Part shown: piece after piece, positions 32,603-41,138 of the stretch
Numbering within the stretch: position 1 is the stretch's first letter
Layout: every line of letters begins with the position of its first letter
Notes under the pieces: generated by a model
The model's input: only the letters and a program-made list of their open reading frames with translations
Database searches by the model: none
Told to the model about the DNA's origin: nothing
Translations under genes and position numbers: made by a program
NCBI GenBank assembly: GCA_023455425.1
Contig: JAEYCM010000013.1
Coordinates: forward strand, 1-64,000
Length of the DNA stretch: 64,000 nt
Source: Bacillota bacterium
Lineage (GTDB): Bacteria > Bacillota > Clostridia > Christensenellales > CAG-138
Direction: 5' to 3'

Positions 32603-33115
32603 CTACAGCTCAATATCCACGTGATATGTATCGTCAATCAATATGTAATCGCATCCATATTTTTTACACAGTTCCAAATTTAAAGCGTTTTCCAGCACCA
32701 GCCTTTCCTGCGTAATCCATGAATCATCAGAACGCATTTCTACCATATTGGCATACGCCCGAATGTCCGAAAAGTGGTTGGAGATATACCGTTCTGTCAT
32801 GATAAGACAATAATAGCGAATGTTCTTCATGTATTCGTCGGTAAAGCTGCTTTGCCAATCGAATGGGATGTAGCATCCTTCTACTATCAGATTCTGCTTA
32901 TTTTCGATTGCGGTTTTTATTATTTCACTTACGATCGGCCATAGGTAGCCTGTCAGCAAGCCGTTATCTTCCGGCGTAAGGTTTGTCTGCCCGCTGCGAA
33001 TTAACCCCATCTTCAAATGGTCGATTGACAAGTAAGGGTAATGGAATTTTTCAAGCAATTTCTGCGCCAAAAGCGTTTTGCCTGTATGTGAACTGCCGGC
33101 TATCAAAACTATCAT
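32603..33115 (-). CDS. Small P-loop kinase-like protein
   Basis: Cytoplasmic NTP-binding protein of 170 residues. It starts MIVLIAGSSHTGKTLLAQKL with Walker A GSSHTGKT, and resembles zeta-toxin/adenylate-kinase-like or 2-phosphoglycerate kinase-like P-loop proteins: later blocks are YLSIDHLKMGLIRSG and NLIVEGCYIPFDW, where VEG is the Walker B equivalent. A substrate is not identifiable. The start is ATG 33115; the frame is open further upstream through the repeat region, but that part has no family features. Base composition is AT-richer than its neighbours, hinting at transfer. The composite hairpin repeat lies directly upstream. Confidence 0.75.
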   Translation of the reverse strand: MIVLIAGSSHTGKTLLAQKLLEKFHYPYLSIDHLKMGLIRSGQTNLTPEDNGLLTGYLWPIVSEIIKTAIENKQNLIVEGCYIPFDWQSSFTDEYMKNIRYYCLIMTERYISNHFSDIRAYANMVEMRSDDSWITQERLVLENALNLELCKKYGCDYILIDDTYHVDIEL

Positions 33116-33216
33116 AAAAACAACCCGCCTTATATATACTTCAGTCGTTCGGCTTATCTTTGTACAGAATAGCAAGTCAGAAGGCGTACCGCAACAGTTC
33201 TCTGTCACAGCACGCC

Positions 33217-33352
33217 TCAGGGGCTTTGCCCCCGAACCCTCATCCAAGGGCCAGTGCCCCTCGGGAATCCCGATATCGGAATATCCCATTCTGGGTCCTT
33301 AGGGCCGTAACGGCCCTAAGCGGAAGTTTGGATGCAGCGCCTCCAACGTCCC
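33217..33352. repeat. Composite hairpin repeat, copy 1
   Basis: An approximately 135-bp intergenic element made of successive inverted repeats: CAGGGGC-TTT-GCCCC; CCAAGGG and CCCCTCGG around a short loop; GGGAAT-rich variable hairpin with GATATC centre; CTTAGGGCC-GTAAC-GGCCCTAAG; and a closing GTTTGGA...TCCAAC. The same modules in the same order occur at 56960-57105. Here it separates aroE from the P-loop kinase, both minus-strand. Confidence 0.8.
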
Positions 33353-33372
33353 TCCGTTTTGTCTGACCATTC

Positions 33373-34218
33373 TTATGCAAACTCTTTTTCAAGCGCCGCG
33401 TACATCACGTCCGTGGGCGCGTCCTCTCCCGTCCACAGCTTAAACCCGATGGCGCCCTGCTCCACCAGCATGGAAAGGCCGTCGTACGTTACCGCGCCCC
33501 GCACCTTGGCCTTCTGCAAAAAGAGCGTATTCGCCGGGTTGGGGATGATGTCCTGTACGATCATATCCGGCGTGATATCCTCATAGCAGATATCCGGCAC
33601 GCTCGGGTCGGGATATAAGCCGATGGAGGTGGCGTTGATGAGGATATCGCATTTAGGGATACGGAGGCCCGGCTCCCACACAAACGCTTCCGCTTTGCAG
33701 GCGGTGTTTTGATTGACAACGACCGCGATCTCCTCCGCCTTATATAGCGTCCTATTATATATCAGAATGCGCGCGCAGCCCGCAAGCGCGCACTCCACAG
33801 AGATCGCGCGGGAAGCGCCGCCTGCGCCCAGTATGACTGCGGTCTTGCCGCTTAACGACACGCCCTTTTTCCGCATGCCCTCCACAAAGCCCGCGCCATC
33901 CGTATTGTCTCCATAGAGAACTCCGTCCCGGTTGGCGACGGTATTGATGGCCCCGATGAGCTTTGCCTTATCGCTAAGTTCATCCACGTACTTCATGGCC
34001 TCCACCTTGTGCGGCACCGTCAGGTTGACGCCGCCAAAGCGCATCGCCCGCAAGCCTTCAAAGGCGGCTTTGAGCTGGGCGGGTTCCACCAGAAGGTTCA
34101 GATATCTCCAGTTCAAATTCTTTGCCTGAAACGCCGCTTCCTGCATGATGCCGCTGGGGTTTTCATCCACCGGGCAGCCGAATACGCCGGTCAGCTCCGC
34201 GCGGTAGTTTTTTTCCAT
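33373..34218 (-). CDS. aroE: Shikimate dehydrogenase
   Basis: NADP-dependent shikimate dehydrogenase of 281 residues, for chorismate synthesis. Marks: FGCPVDENPSGIMQEAAF (substrate-binding start), GGVNLTVPHKVEAM with the catalytic Lys, GDNTDGAGF, and nucleotide motif ILGAGGASRAI. The C-terminal LSMLVEQGAIGFKLWTG is typical. ATG 34218 with AGGAGGAAACCGACC upstream. It stands apart from other aro genes, so it may also be a quinate/shikimate family paralogue; AroE is the simplest reading. Confidence 0.93.
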   Translation of the reverse strand: MEKNYRAELTGVFGCPVDENPSGIMQEAAFQAKNLNWRYLNLLVEPAQLKAAFEGLRAMRFGGVNLTVPHKVEAMKYVDELSDKAKLIGAINTVANRDGVLYGDNTDGAGFVEGMRKKGVSLSGKTAVILGAGGASRAISVECALAGCARILIYNRTLYKAEEIAVVVNQNTACKAEAFVWEPGLRIPKCDILINATSIGLYPDPSVPDICYEDITPDMIVQDIIPNPANTLFLQKAKVRGAVTYDGLSMLVEQGAIGFKLWTGEDAPTDVMYAALEKEFA

Positions 34219-34287
34219 GGTCGGTTTCCTCCTAAGTCTGTCGTTTCAACTCATTGTATCATCGGGTCCTTGCGCTTTCAACGCAGC

Positions 34288-34314
34288 AAAAAACGGGCGG
34301 CATTGGGCCGCCCG
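34288..34314 (-). terminator. Intrinsic terminator of the ferritin-like gene
   Basis: Stem CGGGCGGC/GCCGCCCG (34294-34301 and 34307-34314) and TTTTTT on the minus strand (34288-34293). Confidence 0.85.
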
Positions 34315-34331
34315 CTTCAACCGTTTTCCAG

Positions 34332-35579
34332 CTATGCGTTTGCGGTGCGCGCGATATCCGTATTGTCCTTGGTGCGGTCGGTCAGCGCCTGGACGGGATT
34401 GGGTCCGACTTCTGCGCGGTAATCGGTATTAAACTGCTGGAGATGGCGGTCGATCACCACATGGCTCGCGACCGCGCCAAGATCATGATTGACCCGGTTC
34501 TGGAAAGTAAAGAACTCATGCGAGGAAGGAATTCTCGTAACCTCCGCGTAGTCTTCCCGGTCAGCTGTGAGCAATATCTGGCTGCCCAGCACCTGGCGCA
34601 CATAATCCCGCGTATCATGGAGCTGCAGCAACTTCGGGAAATCACCGCCGGGGATAACGGACTGCCACTCCTTGTTCTCATATTTTTGTAACAGCTCCGC
34701 CGCTTTATGAAGCTGCGCGACTTCCTGCGTAAAGTGCATTTCCCAGATGGATTTCACGCTCGGGTCCAGCTCATCCTGATAGAACGAATAGTAGAGATAG
34801 CATTCCATATACTCGTGCATCAGCAGGCTTTCGAGCCATGTCGCGTTGGGATCGAGCAGGGAACCGTAATGGCTTACATGCTGCTCCTCGATCTGGGCGA
34901 TTTCAAGGTAGAGCTTCCGCCCGAGATCGTTCTGATAGGTGTTGCCGATATTCATATAAAAGTTCATCGTCTGCTGCTCGCCCGCGGTGATGATGAGCGT
35001 GTTGAGCTTTGTCTGGATATTCGCCGTTTTACAGTCGATATGCCGTTTGACGGAATCATACGGGTGCCTGTGCTCCGCAATCGTCGGGCGGCCCGGCGTG
35101 ATTTCCACATAGCTCTTCACCAGACCCTCCGCCGGAATGTTCGCGTCAAGGTCCAGAAGATTGGAATACCGGTACAGATGGTCAAAATCCTCCAGCAACG
35201 CGAAATCGAGCGCCTGCTTGACATATGCGTCCGGCTCGTTCTCCGCAAGCCAGGCCGTCAAATCCACCGCCACATGCTCGTAGCCGATAGTGGTTTCGAG
35301 CGCCGTTTCGTCTATGGGCTTGAGCCAGTTGATGTGCTTCTGCTGCAGCTGCTCCACCCTCCGGGAAAGCGCCACCTCGCGCCGCACGTCGTTATCCGTG
35401 CAGTGGCGGTGGAGCTGGTGCTTGAACATGACGCTTTCCACCTCGATACCGTTCATCAATATGATGCGGACCTTGGTATAGGGGTCTACCGTACGTTTAT
35501 CGTAGGGCTTGGGATAGACGGTGGACCAATCCATAATTCCTTCAAATACGGGTACGGGCTTTTCCAGAAACGGATTCAT
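34332..35579 (-). CDS. Unrecognised all-helical, ferritin-like protein
   Basis: Soluble protein of 415 residues with no signal peptide. I do not recognise a named family. Possible di-iron carboxylate features: ALLEDFDHLYRYSNLLD near 130-147; EIAQIEEQHVSHYGSLLD near 225-243 (an ExxH unit); LLMHEYMECYLYYSF near 252-266; and FTQEVAQLHKAAELLQKYE near 285-303. These helices suggest a ferritin-like four-helix bundle, perhaps duplicated. The ATG at 35579 has AAGGAG 8 bases upstream. It is divergent from the molybdenum hydroxylase genes, 97 bp apart, so may share regulation with them. Function unknown; the ferritin assignment is tentative. Confidence 0.65.
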   Translation of the reverse strand: MNPFLEKPVPVFEGIMDWSTVYPKPYDKRTVDPYTKVRIILMNGIEVESVMFKHQLHRHCTDNDVRREVALSRRVEQLQQKHINWLKPIDETALETTIGYEHVAVDLTAWLAENEPDAYVKQALDFALLEDFDHLYRYSNLLDLDANIPAEGLVKSYVEITPGRPTIAEHRHPYDSVKRHIDCKTANIQTKLNTLIITAGEQQTMNFYMNIGNTYQNDLGRKLYLEIAQIEEQHVSHYGSLLDPNATWLESLLMHEYMECYLYYSFYQDELDPSVKSIWEMHFTQEVAQLHKAAELLQKYENKEWQSVIPGGDFPKLLQLHDTRDYVRQVLGSQILLTADREDYAEVTRIPSSHEFFTFQNRVNHDLGAVASHVVIDRHLQQFNTDYRAEVGPNPVQALTDRTKDNTDIARTANA

Positions 35580-35675
35580 TGCGCACACTCCTTCTGCCTT
35601 TTGTTTTGGTTAATCTGTCCAAAGTTGCACAGACTATGTAAAAATCCGGCATTTGATATGGAAGGAATTATCTTT
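35580..35675. promoter_or_regulatory. Divergent promoter region, ferritin-like gene and molybdenum hydroxylase
   Basis: A 96-bp interval containing both leaders. Imperfect symmetry is visible around TGTCCAAAGTTGCACAGAC (about 35617-35635), possibly an operator. No confident -35/-10 pair. Confidence 0.35.
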
Positions 35676-38006
35676 TTGACTACTGCCATAGGAACGAATG
35701 TCACGCGGAAGGATGCGTGGGATAAAGCGACGGGCCGCGCCGCCTATACGGACGATCTTCCCGGAAATGGCGCGGCATTTGCGCGCCTCCTTACAAGCCC
35801 GCACGCGCACGCGAAAATTGAGCGCATCGACGTTTCTAAAGCGGAAGCGCTGCCCGGCGTGCTGGCCGTGCTGACCGGCCGGGACTGCCCCCGCACGGTG
35901 GGCCCCCTGTTGCAGGACCGGCCCATACTGGCTAGAGAAAAGGTCCGCTACGCGGGGGAACCGGTTGCGCTTGTCGTCGCGTGGGAGGAATGCATCGCCG
36001 CACGGGCTCTGGAACTGATCGAAGTCGTCTATACGCCGCTTACGCCGGTGCTGACACCGTCGCAATCTTTAAAAGCGAACGCGCCGCGCATCCATGAAAA
36101 CCCGAAGGCATACCGCCGCGTAAAGTCGGATATCTACCCCGTGGAGAACAGCAACATCGCAAGCCAATACCAAATCCGAAAAGGGGACGCCAAGAACGCT
36201 CTTGCCGCAAGCGACATCGTCGTCACCAAGCGCTTCTTCCTCCCCCCTTCCGCGCACGCGTCTATGGAAACGCATTGCGCCGAGGCGGAAATAAAAGCCG
36301 ACGGCACGGTGGTGATTTCGGCTTCCTCCCAGGCGCCCTATGAGGTGCGAAAACAGCTTGCGGAAACCTTTGCGCTCGAAGCCGGTAACATAGAGGTCAA
36401 AGTGCCGTTTGTCGGCGGCGGCTTTGGCGGCAAAGCGCCCGTTATGCTCGAATTTTTAGCCTACCTTGCTTCACACAAGCTCGGCGGGCAGAAAGTGCGC
36501 GTAGCCCTCCCGCGCGAGGAAGAATTTCATACAGTGCCCTGCCGCATCGGACTGGAAGCGGAACTCACGCTGGGCGCAAACCGGGAAGGCGTATTGCAGG
36601 TCGCCCGGCTTTGCTACTGGGTGGACTGCGGCGCATACAGCGACAGCGCGCCCTATATGACAAAAGCCATCGCCGTGGACTGTACGGGCCCGTACGACAT
36701 CCCGCACCTATTCTGCAACGCCTGCTGCGTCTATACCAACCACACGTTTGCCACCTCCTACCGCGGGTTCGGGCACGATTCGCTGACGTTCTGCATCGAG
36801 CGGACGCTGGACACGCTTTCTACTCAGCTTCATATGGACCCGCTTGTGCTGCGGCAGAAAAACGCAATCGTCCCCGGCAAAGAGACGCCCACGCAGGTCG
36901 TTGTTAGCCGCGGCAACGCGGGCGATCTTTCCGCCTGCCTGCAACAGCTCAAATCCCTTGTGAAATGGGAAAGCGGTCGGGTCATTCCAATCAAGGAAAA
37001 CACGGTGCGCGCGCAGGGCGTCGCCTGCTTTTGGAAGTGCGAAAACCCGCCGCCCAACGCCGTTTCCGGCGCGCTTGTCACGCCCAACCCGGACGGCAGC
37101 TTCAACCTTAACACCGGGGTGGTGGAAATGGGTTCGGGCGGACAGACGCTTTTAGCGCAGTTGTTTGCGGAAAAGCTGCAGATTGAGCCCAGCATGGTGC
37201 ACGTTTCCTTTCCGGTGGATACGCGGCTAAACCCCGAGCATTGGAAGACGGTCGCCAGCATGACGGCGCATATGGCGGGGAGCGCGGTCTGCGCTGCGGC
37301 GGACGATATCATTACCCAATTGAAGCGCAACGGCGCTATGGCGCTTGGATGTGCGGAAGAGGAAATCGAGGTGGCGCACGCCCGGGTATACCAAAAGAGC
37401 GCGCCGGAAAAATTTATACCTTTTAAGGATATCGTCAACGGCTATCAGGCGGAGGACGGTTCTTCCATCGGGGAACCGGCGCTCGGGCGCGGCAGCTTTA
37501 TGTTAAAGGGGCTGACGTTATTGGACGAGGTTTCGGGCAAAGGGCGGACGGGGCCTTCCTGGTCGGTCGGCGCGCAGGCTGTGGAGGTGGAGCTGGATAC
37601 CAAAGAATACACCTACCGCATCCTGTCCGCGACGACCGTGATGGACATTGGCCGCGTGATCGACCCCGAGGCCATGCGCTCTATCATCGCGGGCGGCATG
37701 GCGATGGGGGTCTCCATGGCCACGCGCGAAGCGTACCATTACGACGCGGACGGCGTTTTGACCACGCCGACCCTGCGGACCTACAAGCTCTTGCACATCG
37801 GACAGGAACCGGAGTACCGTGTGGGGTTTGTGGAAACGCCGGAGGAACATTCGCCTTACGGGGTCCGCAAATTTTCGGAGCACGGCATCCTTGGCATCCC
37901 GGCAGCGTTTGCAAACGCGCTTTCCTCCGCGCTCAACCAACCCATCGATACGCTGCCGCTTACGCCGGAACGGCTCTGGCGCACCGCAGAGGGAGGTACC
38001 CCATGA
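35676..38006 (+). CDS. Xanthine dehydrogenase-family molybdopterin-binding subunit
   Basis: Large catalytic subunit of about 776 residues. It begins GTNVTRKDAWDKATGRAAYT followed by DDL, the usual entry of the aldehyde-oxidase/xanthine-dehydrogenase domain. Molybdenum-cofactor motifs include FVGGGFGGKAPV, ATSYRGFGHDSL and, in the C-terminal part, YGVRKFSEHGILGIPAAFAN, where the Glu matches the catalytic base. It hydroxylates an aromatic or purine substrate using water. The frame is open far upstream, opposite the ferritin-like gene, but that part is a shadow. The best start is TTG 35676, 9 bases after GGAAGGA; ATG 35658 overlaps that site. Substrate not determined. Confidence 0.9.
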   Translation: MTTAIGTNVTRKDAWDKATGRAAYTDDLPGNGAAFARLLTSPHAHAKIERIDVSKAEALPGVLAVLTGRDCPRTVGPLLQDRPILAREKVRYAGEPVALVVAWEECIAARALELIEVVYTPLTPVLTPSQSLKANAPRIHENPKAYRRVKSDIYPVENSNIASQYQIRKGDAKNALAASDIVVTKRFFLPPSAHASMETHCAEAEIKADGTVVISASSQAPYEVRKQLAETFALEAGNIEVKVPFVGGGFGGKAPVMLEFLAYLASHKLGGQKVRVALPREEEFHTVPCRIGLEAELTLGANREGVLQVARLCYWVDCGAYSDSAPYMTKAIAVDCTGPYDIPHLFCNACCVYTNHTFATSYRGFGHDSLTFCIERTLDTLSTQLHMDPLVLRQKNAIVPGKETPTQVVVSRGNAGDLSACLQQLKSLVKWESGRVIPIKENTVRAQGVACFWKCENPPPNAVSGALVTPNPDGSFNLNTGVVEMGSGGQTLLAQLFAEKLQIEPSMVHVSFPVDTRLNPEHWKTVASMTAHMAGSAVCAAADDIITQLKRNGAMALGCAEEEIEVAHARVYQKSAPEKFIPFKDIVNGYQAEDGSSIGEPALGRGSFMLKGLTLLDEVSGKGRTGPSWSVGAQAVEVELDTKEYTYRILSATTVMDIGRVIDPEAMRSIIAGGMAMGVSMATREAYHYDADGVLTTPTLRTYKLLHIGQEPEYRVGFVETPEEHSPYGVRKFSEHGILGIPAAFANALSSALNQPIDTLPLTPERLWRTAEGGTP

Positions 38007-38857
38007 TTCCTGGCGATTTTATCTACTGCAAGACAGATACATTGAAGGAAGCTGCCGAGGCATATAAGGGATATGCAAAAGAAGGCAGACAGGTGTGCTA
38101 TTACGGCGGCGGCAGCGAGATCATCACCATGAGCCGCGCGGGCAGCATATGCCCCGATGTTGTGATTGACTATAAATCCATTCCCGAATGCAGGGTGTTG
38201 GAGATTGACGGGGAACATCTCGTCATCGGCGCGGCGCTTTCGCTCACCGCAATCAAGGACTCAAAACGCTTTCCTATGCTGAGCAGCGCCTGCGGGCGGG
38301 TGGCGGACCACACCAACCAATGCCGCATTACGCTGGGCGGCAACCTGTGCGGGTCCATCCGTTACCGTGAATGTAGCCTGCCGCTGCTGGTCTCGGACGC
38401 AAAGCTGTTGCTCTCTTCCGGCAAAAGAACGCGTACCGTGCCCTTTTGCGATGTGTTCCACGAACGTATGCGGCTGGAACCCGGGGAACTGGTCGTGCAG
38501 GCGCTTGTGCCCGTAAACGCGCTTAAGGCGCCGTTTGCGCATATCAAAAAATCGCCCGGCGAGAAGATCGATTATCCGCTTGTGGACGTCACGGCAATGC
38601 TTTTTCACGATAAACTGCGCGCGGCGTTCTCCGGCGTGTGCGGCTTTCCATTCCGGAGTGCCGAAATGGAAGCGGCACTCAACGACAGATCAAAACCCAT
38701 CCCGGAGCGCGTACGGGCGGTAACCAAGCATTTGCCCGCAAAACCCGTGACGGATGCGGAGGGCAGCGGGGCATATCGTCTTTTCATACTGGAACGGACG
38801 CTGGAAAACCTGTTGTCCGCATGGGAGAACGGCAGCCTGGAAGGAGAAGGCGCATGA
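38003..38857 (+). CDS. FAD-binding subunit of the molybdenum hydroxylase
   Basis: Medium subunit of 284 residues (CoxM/XdhB type). The FAD-binding segment YYGGGSEIITM near 34-45 and the later LGGNLCGSIRYRECSLPLLV match the conserved loops of this family, and a C-terminal CO-dehydrogenase flavoprotein domain follows. It passes electrons from the 2Fe-2S subunit to an acceptor. The ATG overlaps the large-subunit stop codon by four bases (ATGA). The second loop has RYRECS where many homologues have ADPASD, so the subfamily is divergent. Confidence 0.9.
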   Translation: MIPGDFIYCKTDTLKEAAEAYKGYAKEGRQVCYYGGGSEIITMSRAGSICPDVVIDYKSIPECRVLEIDGEHLVIGAALSLTAIKDSKRFPMLSSACGRVADHTNQCRITLGGNLCGSIRYRECSLPLLVSDAKLLLSSGKRTRTVPFCDVFHERMRLEPGELVVQALVPVNALKAPFAHIKKSPGEKIDYPLVDVTAMLFHDKLRAAFSGVCGFPFRSAEMEAALNDRSKPIPERVRAVTKHLPAKPVTDAEGSGAYRLFILERTLENLLSAWENGSLEGEGA

Positions 38858-39327
38858 AAGTATACGAGGGGAAGACAGTCATCACGCTCACCGTCAACGG
38901 CGAACCTAGAGACGTCATGGCGCGGCCCTCCGACGTGCTGTTGGACGTACTGCGTACCCAATTGCATTTGACCGGTGCAAAGCCCGGCTGCAAAAACGGA
39001 GACTGCGGCGCGTGCACCGTGCTTCTTGACGGGTGGCCCGCAAAATCCTGTTTGGTGCTGGCTGTGGAATGCGTAGGGCATGATATCCTCACAGTAGAAG
39101 GGCTTCAAGGTACAGCCCCCGTGCAGCAGGCGTTTGTGACGCACAACGCATTCCAGTGCGGCTACTGTACGCCGGGCTTTTTGATGGTATCCCATGCGCT
39201 CCTTACCCACCACCCGCAGCCGGAGGAATATCAGCTGGAGGAATGGCTGCAAAGCAACATCTGCCGCTGCACCAGCTACAATGAAATTCGCAAGGCGCTC
39301 AATTCGCTGATCGACACGCAGGCATGA
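38854..39327 (+). CDS. [2Fe-2S] subunit of the molybdenum hydroxylase
   Basis: Small iron-sulfur subunit of 157 residues (CoxS/XdhC type). The plant-ferredoxin-type cluster site is CKNGDCGACTVLLDG near 47-61 with a fourth Cys at SCLVLA; the second cluster is FQCGYCTPGF and NICRCTSY. It relays electrons from molybdenum to FAD. ATGA overlap with the preceding gene gives a tightly coupled operon in the order Mo-FAD-FeS. GGAAGGAGAAG precedes the start. A terminator follows at once. No cofactor insertion factor (XdhC/CoxF type) is in the window. Confidence 0.95.
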   Translation: MKVYEGKTVITLTVNGEPRDVMARPSDVLLDVLRTQLHLTGAKPGCKNGDCGACTVLLDGWPAKSCLVLAVECVGHDILTVEGLQGTAPVQQAFVTHNAFQCGYCTPGFLMVSHALLTHHPQPEEYQLEEWLQSNICRCTSYNEIRKALNSLIDTQA

Positions 39328-39328
39328 A

Positions 39329-39354
39329 AACGCCCGCCTAATCAGGCGGGCGTT
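39329..39354. terminator. Bidirectional terminator, hydroxylase operon and ROK gene
   Basis: Stem AACGCCCGCCT/AGGCGGGCGTT with a 3-base loop, just after the FeS-subunit stop codon and 32 bp from the convergent ROK stop codon. Confidence 0.75.
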
Positions 39355-39386
39355 ACAAACGGTCCTATCGCTCTGCTTTGGTGATT

Positions 39387-40610
39387 TTACTCCTGCGGGT
39401 CGGCGCAGAGCTTTTCTTCAAACGCCTCGAGCGCCAGCACGGCGGCGCCGATTGCGCACCCAAGCGTACCCAACAAGGATGAGGCTTCCACGAGCACATC
39501 CTTTGCGTGCTGCGGATATTTGCGCCCGCGCGTATAGGTGCGGATGCGCTCCACGAACCGTTCGCTCAGGCTGGGCAGCGTACCGCCCAACACAATGAGT
39601 TCGGGGCTAAAGAGCGTGACCACATTGCCTAAGGCAAGCGCAATGGTCCGCGCGGCATTGTCTATAATATCCACAAACAGCGGAATCCCAAGATCGCTCA
39701 GGCGGAAAATGTCCTCCAGGCGCAGCGCCTCCACATCGCAGGGTACAGGGAGGTTGCAGTTGTCCATGAGCTTGATGCGCGTACGCGCCTCGTTGATAAG
39801 CGCCTCCCCTTTGACTAGGGCCTCCAGGCACCCGTACTGACCGCAGGTACAGCGGGGACCGTTGGGCTCGATGAGCATATGGCCAATTTCCCCCGCGCCG
39901 TCCTTGAACCCATGGATGACATTGGCGTTGGTCACAAGGCTGCCGCCGATGCTCTGCTTAAACATCATCAGATAAAACATCGTTTTGTAGGAAGCCGCCA
40001 TGCCGAAGCCTGCCTCCGCAAGCGCCGCGGCATTTGTTTCCCTGTCGCAGCAGCAGGGGATCCCCAGACGTTCCTCCAATATGGAACAGATGGCGACATT
40101 CTTAAGATCCGGGAAATTGGGCGGGTTAATCAATATCCCGTTGCGCGAATCGAGCGGACCGGGCGCGGCTACTCCCAAACCCAGTACGCGTTCCTTTTCA
40201 ATACCGCCTTTTTTAAGGAGATATTCGACCCCCTGCACGATATTATCCAGTATCGTTTCCTTGGGGGCATACCGGTCCACTTCGATTTCATAATCCATGA
40301 CGGGGCGCGCCTTAAAATCGCACAGCATAAAGCTGATTCCGTCCGTGGTGAGCACGACCCCGGCAAGATAGTACGCTTCCGGATTGATATCGAGCATGAT
40401 GGGGCGGCGGCCTTTTGAGGCGTTTGCTACGCCTGTCTCCACCAGGATATTACTTTTAATAAGAGCCGCGACAATATTCGTAACGGCAGGCGACGTCAGC
40501 CCAAGCTCCTTTGCAAGCTCGGCGCGCGAGATCGGCGCCCGTTTTCGCACCGCATCCAGCACAATCCGGGCATTGTTCATCTTCATTGTCTGGCTGTTGA
40601 TTTTTTCCAT
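39387..40610 (-). CDS. ROK-family transcriptional repressor (NagC/XylR-like)
   Basis: Regulator of 407 residues. The N-terminal winged helix is ISRAELAKELGLTSPAVTNIV; the remainder is a ROK sugar-kinase-like domain with GLGVAAPGPLDSRNG, and the zinc motif with CTCGQYGCLEALV. Such proteins repress sugar genes until the sugar binds. It is divergent from the ribose-type ABC importer and presumably controls it. Only a weak AGCGGA site precedes the ATG at 40610; ATG codons follow at codons 9 and 11 as alternative starts. Confidence 0.9.
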   Translation of the reverse strand: MEKINSQTMKMNNARIVLDAVRKRAPISRAELAKELGLTSPAVTNIVAALIKSNILVETGVANASKGRRPIMLDINPEAYYLAGVVLTTDGISFMLCDFKARPVMDYEIEVDRYAPKETILDNIVQGVEYLLKKGGIEKERVLGLGVAAPGPLDSRNGILINPPNFPDLKNVAICSILEERLGIPCCCDRETNAAALAEAGFGMAASYKTMFYLMMFKQSIGGSLVTNANVIHGFKDGAGEIGHMLIEPNGPRCTCGQYGCLEALVKGEALINEARTRIKLMDNCNLPVPCDVEALRLEDIFRLSDLGIPLFVDIIDNAARTIALALGNVVTLFSPELIVLGGTLPSLSERFVERIRTYTRGRKYPQHAKDVLVEASSLLGTLGCAIGAAVLALEAFEEKLCADPQE

Positions 40611-41138
40611 TCCGCTATACGCCCCAGTGATCAGAACAAACTGATATAATTATTTTAATTAATAAACATTATTTGTATTTTACATTGATGGGAGCCGATA
40701 TTCTTTTTATAGCACAGTTTTATTCGAATTACAAGGCAAAAGCGCATTTCATAAATGGGTCTTATAAAAATCTCAGGGATAAAGCCTCGCTGTTGCGATA
40801 TATTATGTTAAACCAATTAAAAATATTGTTGCAAATTTATAACCAACATGATACGATATGCAGGCAAGGAACTCTCAGGCAATCCGCTTAATTTTTATGC
40901 AGAATGGAGCAAAAAACGCCCGATTCGTCACAAGTCGGCACGATGCGCCGTACATCCGCAGCGCCGCGTTTTAACAAGACATCAGACGATCTCATTTGCT
41001 TTCAGGAACCCCACCAATATTAATTAAAAAAAGTAAATGCCCGGTCGCAACAATGGTTGCTCTGTTTTCTTTGCATCAGATACCAGTTTTCAGTTTCGCG
41101 CAAACGCGAATGATCAATAATCAGGAGGAGAAACCAAA
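40611..41138. promoter_or_regulatory. Divergent control region, ROK repressor and sugar importer
   Basis: AT-rich 528-bp region. A plus-strand promoter is suggested at 40829-40857: TTGCAA, 17-base spacer, TACGAT. Two TTAATTAA-cored motifs lie near each end: TTATTTTAATTAATAA (40650-40665, with inverted TTATT/AATAA arms) and ATATTAATTAAAAA (41017-41030); they are candidates for ROK binding. A short open frame at 40673-40891 lacks a ribosome site and is not called. The binding protein's GGAGG is at about 41124. Confidence 0.5.

Noticed and set aside
34707..35675. Long open frame extending the molybdenum hydroxylase upstream by over 300 residues.
   Set aside because: It runs opposite the ferritin-like gene, shows no family similarity and lacks a ribosome site. 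The enzyme's known N-terminus begins at about 35676.
40862..40890. Sequence GGAACTCTCAGGCAA resembles the conserved CTCTCAGG part of glycine riboswitches.
   Set aside because: The required flanking elements (upstream GGAGAG and downstream GGACAGAG) are missing and the neighbouring genes are sugar uptake genes, so this is probably a chance match.
40673..40891. Open frame of 72 codons in the ROK/importer control region.
   Set aside because: No ribosome site, no family features, and it lies in an AT-rich promoter region.
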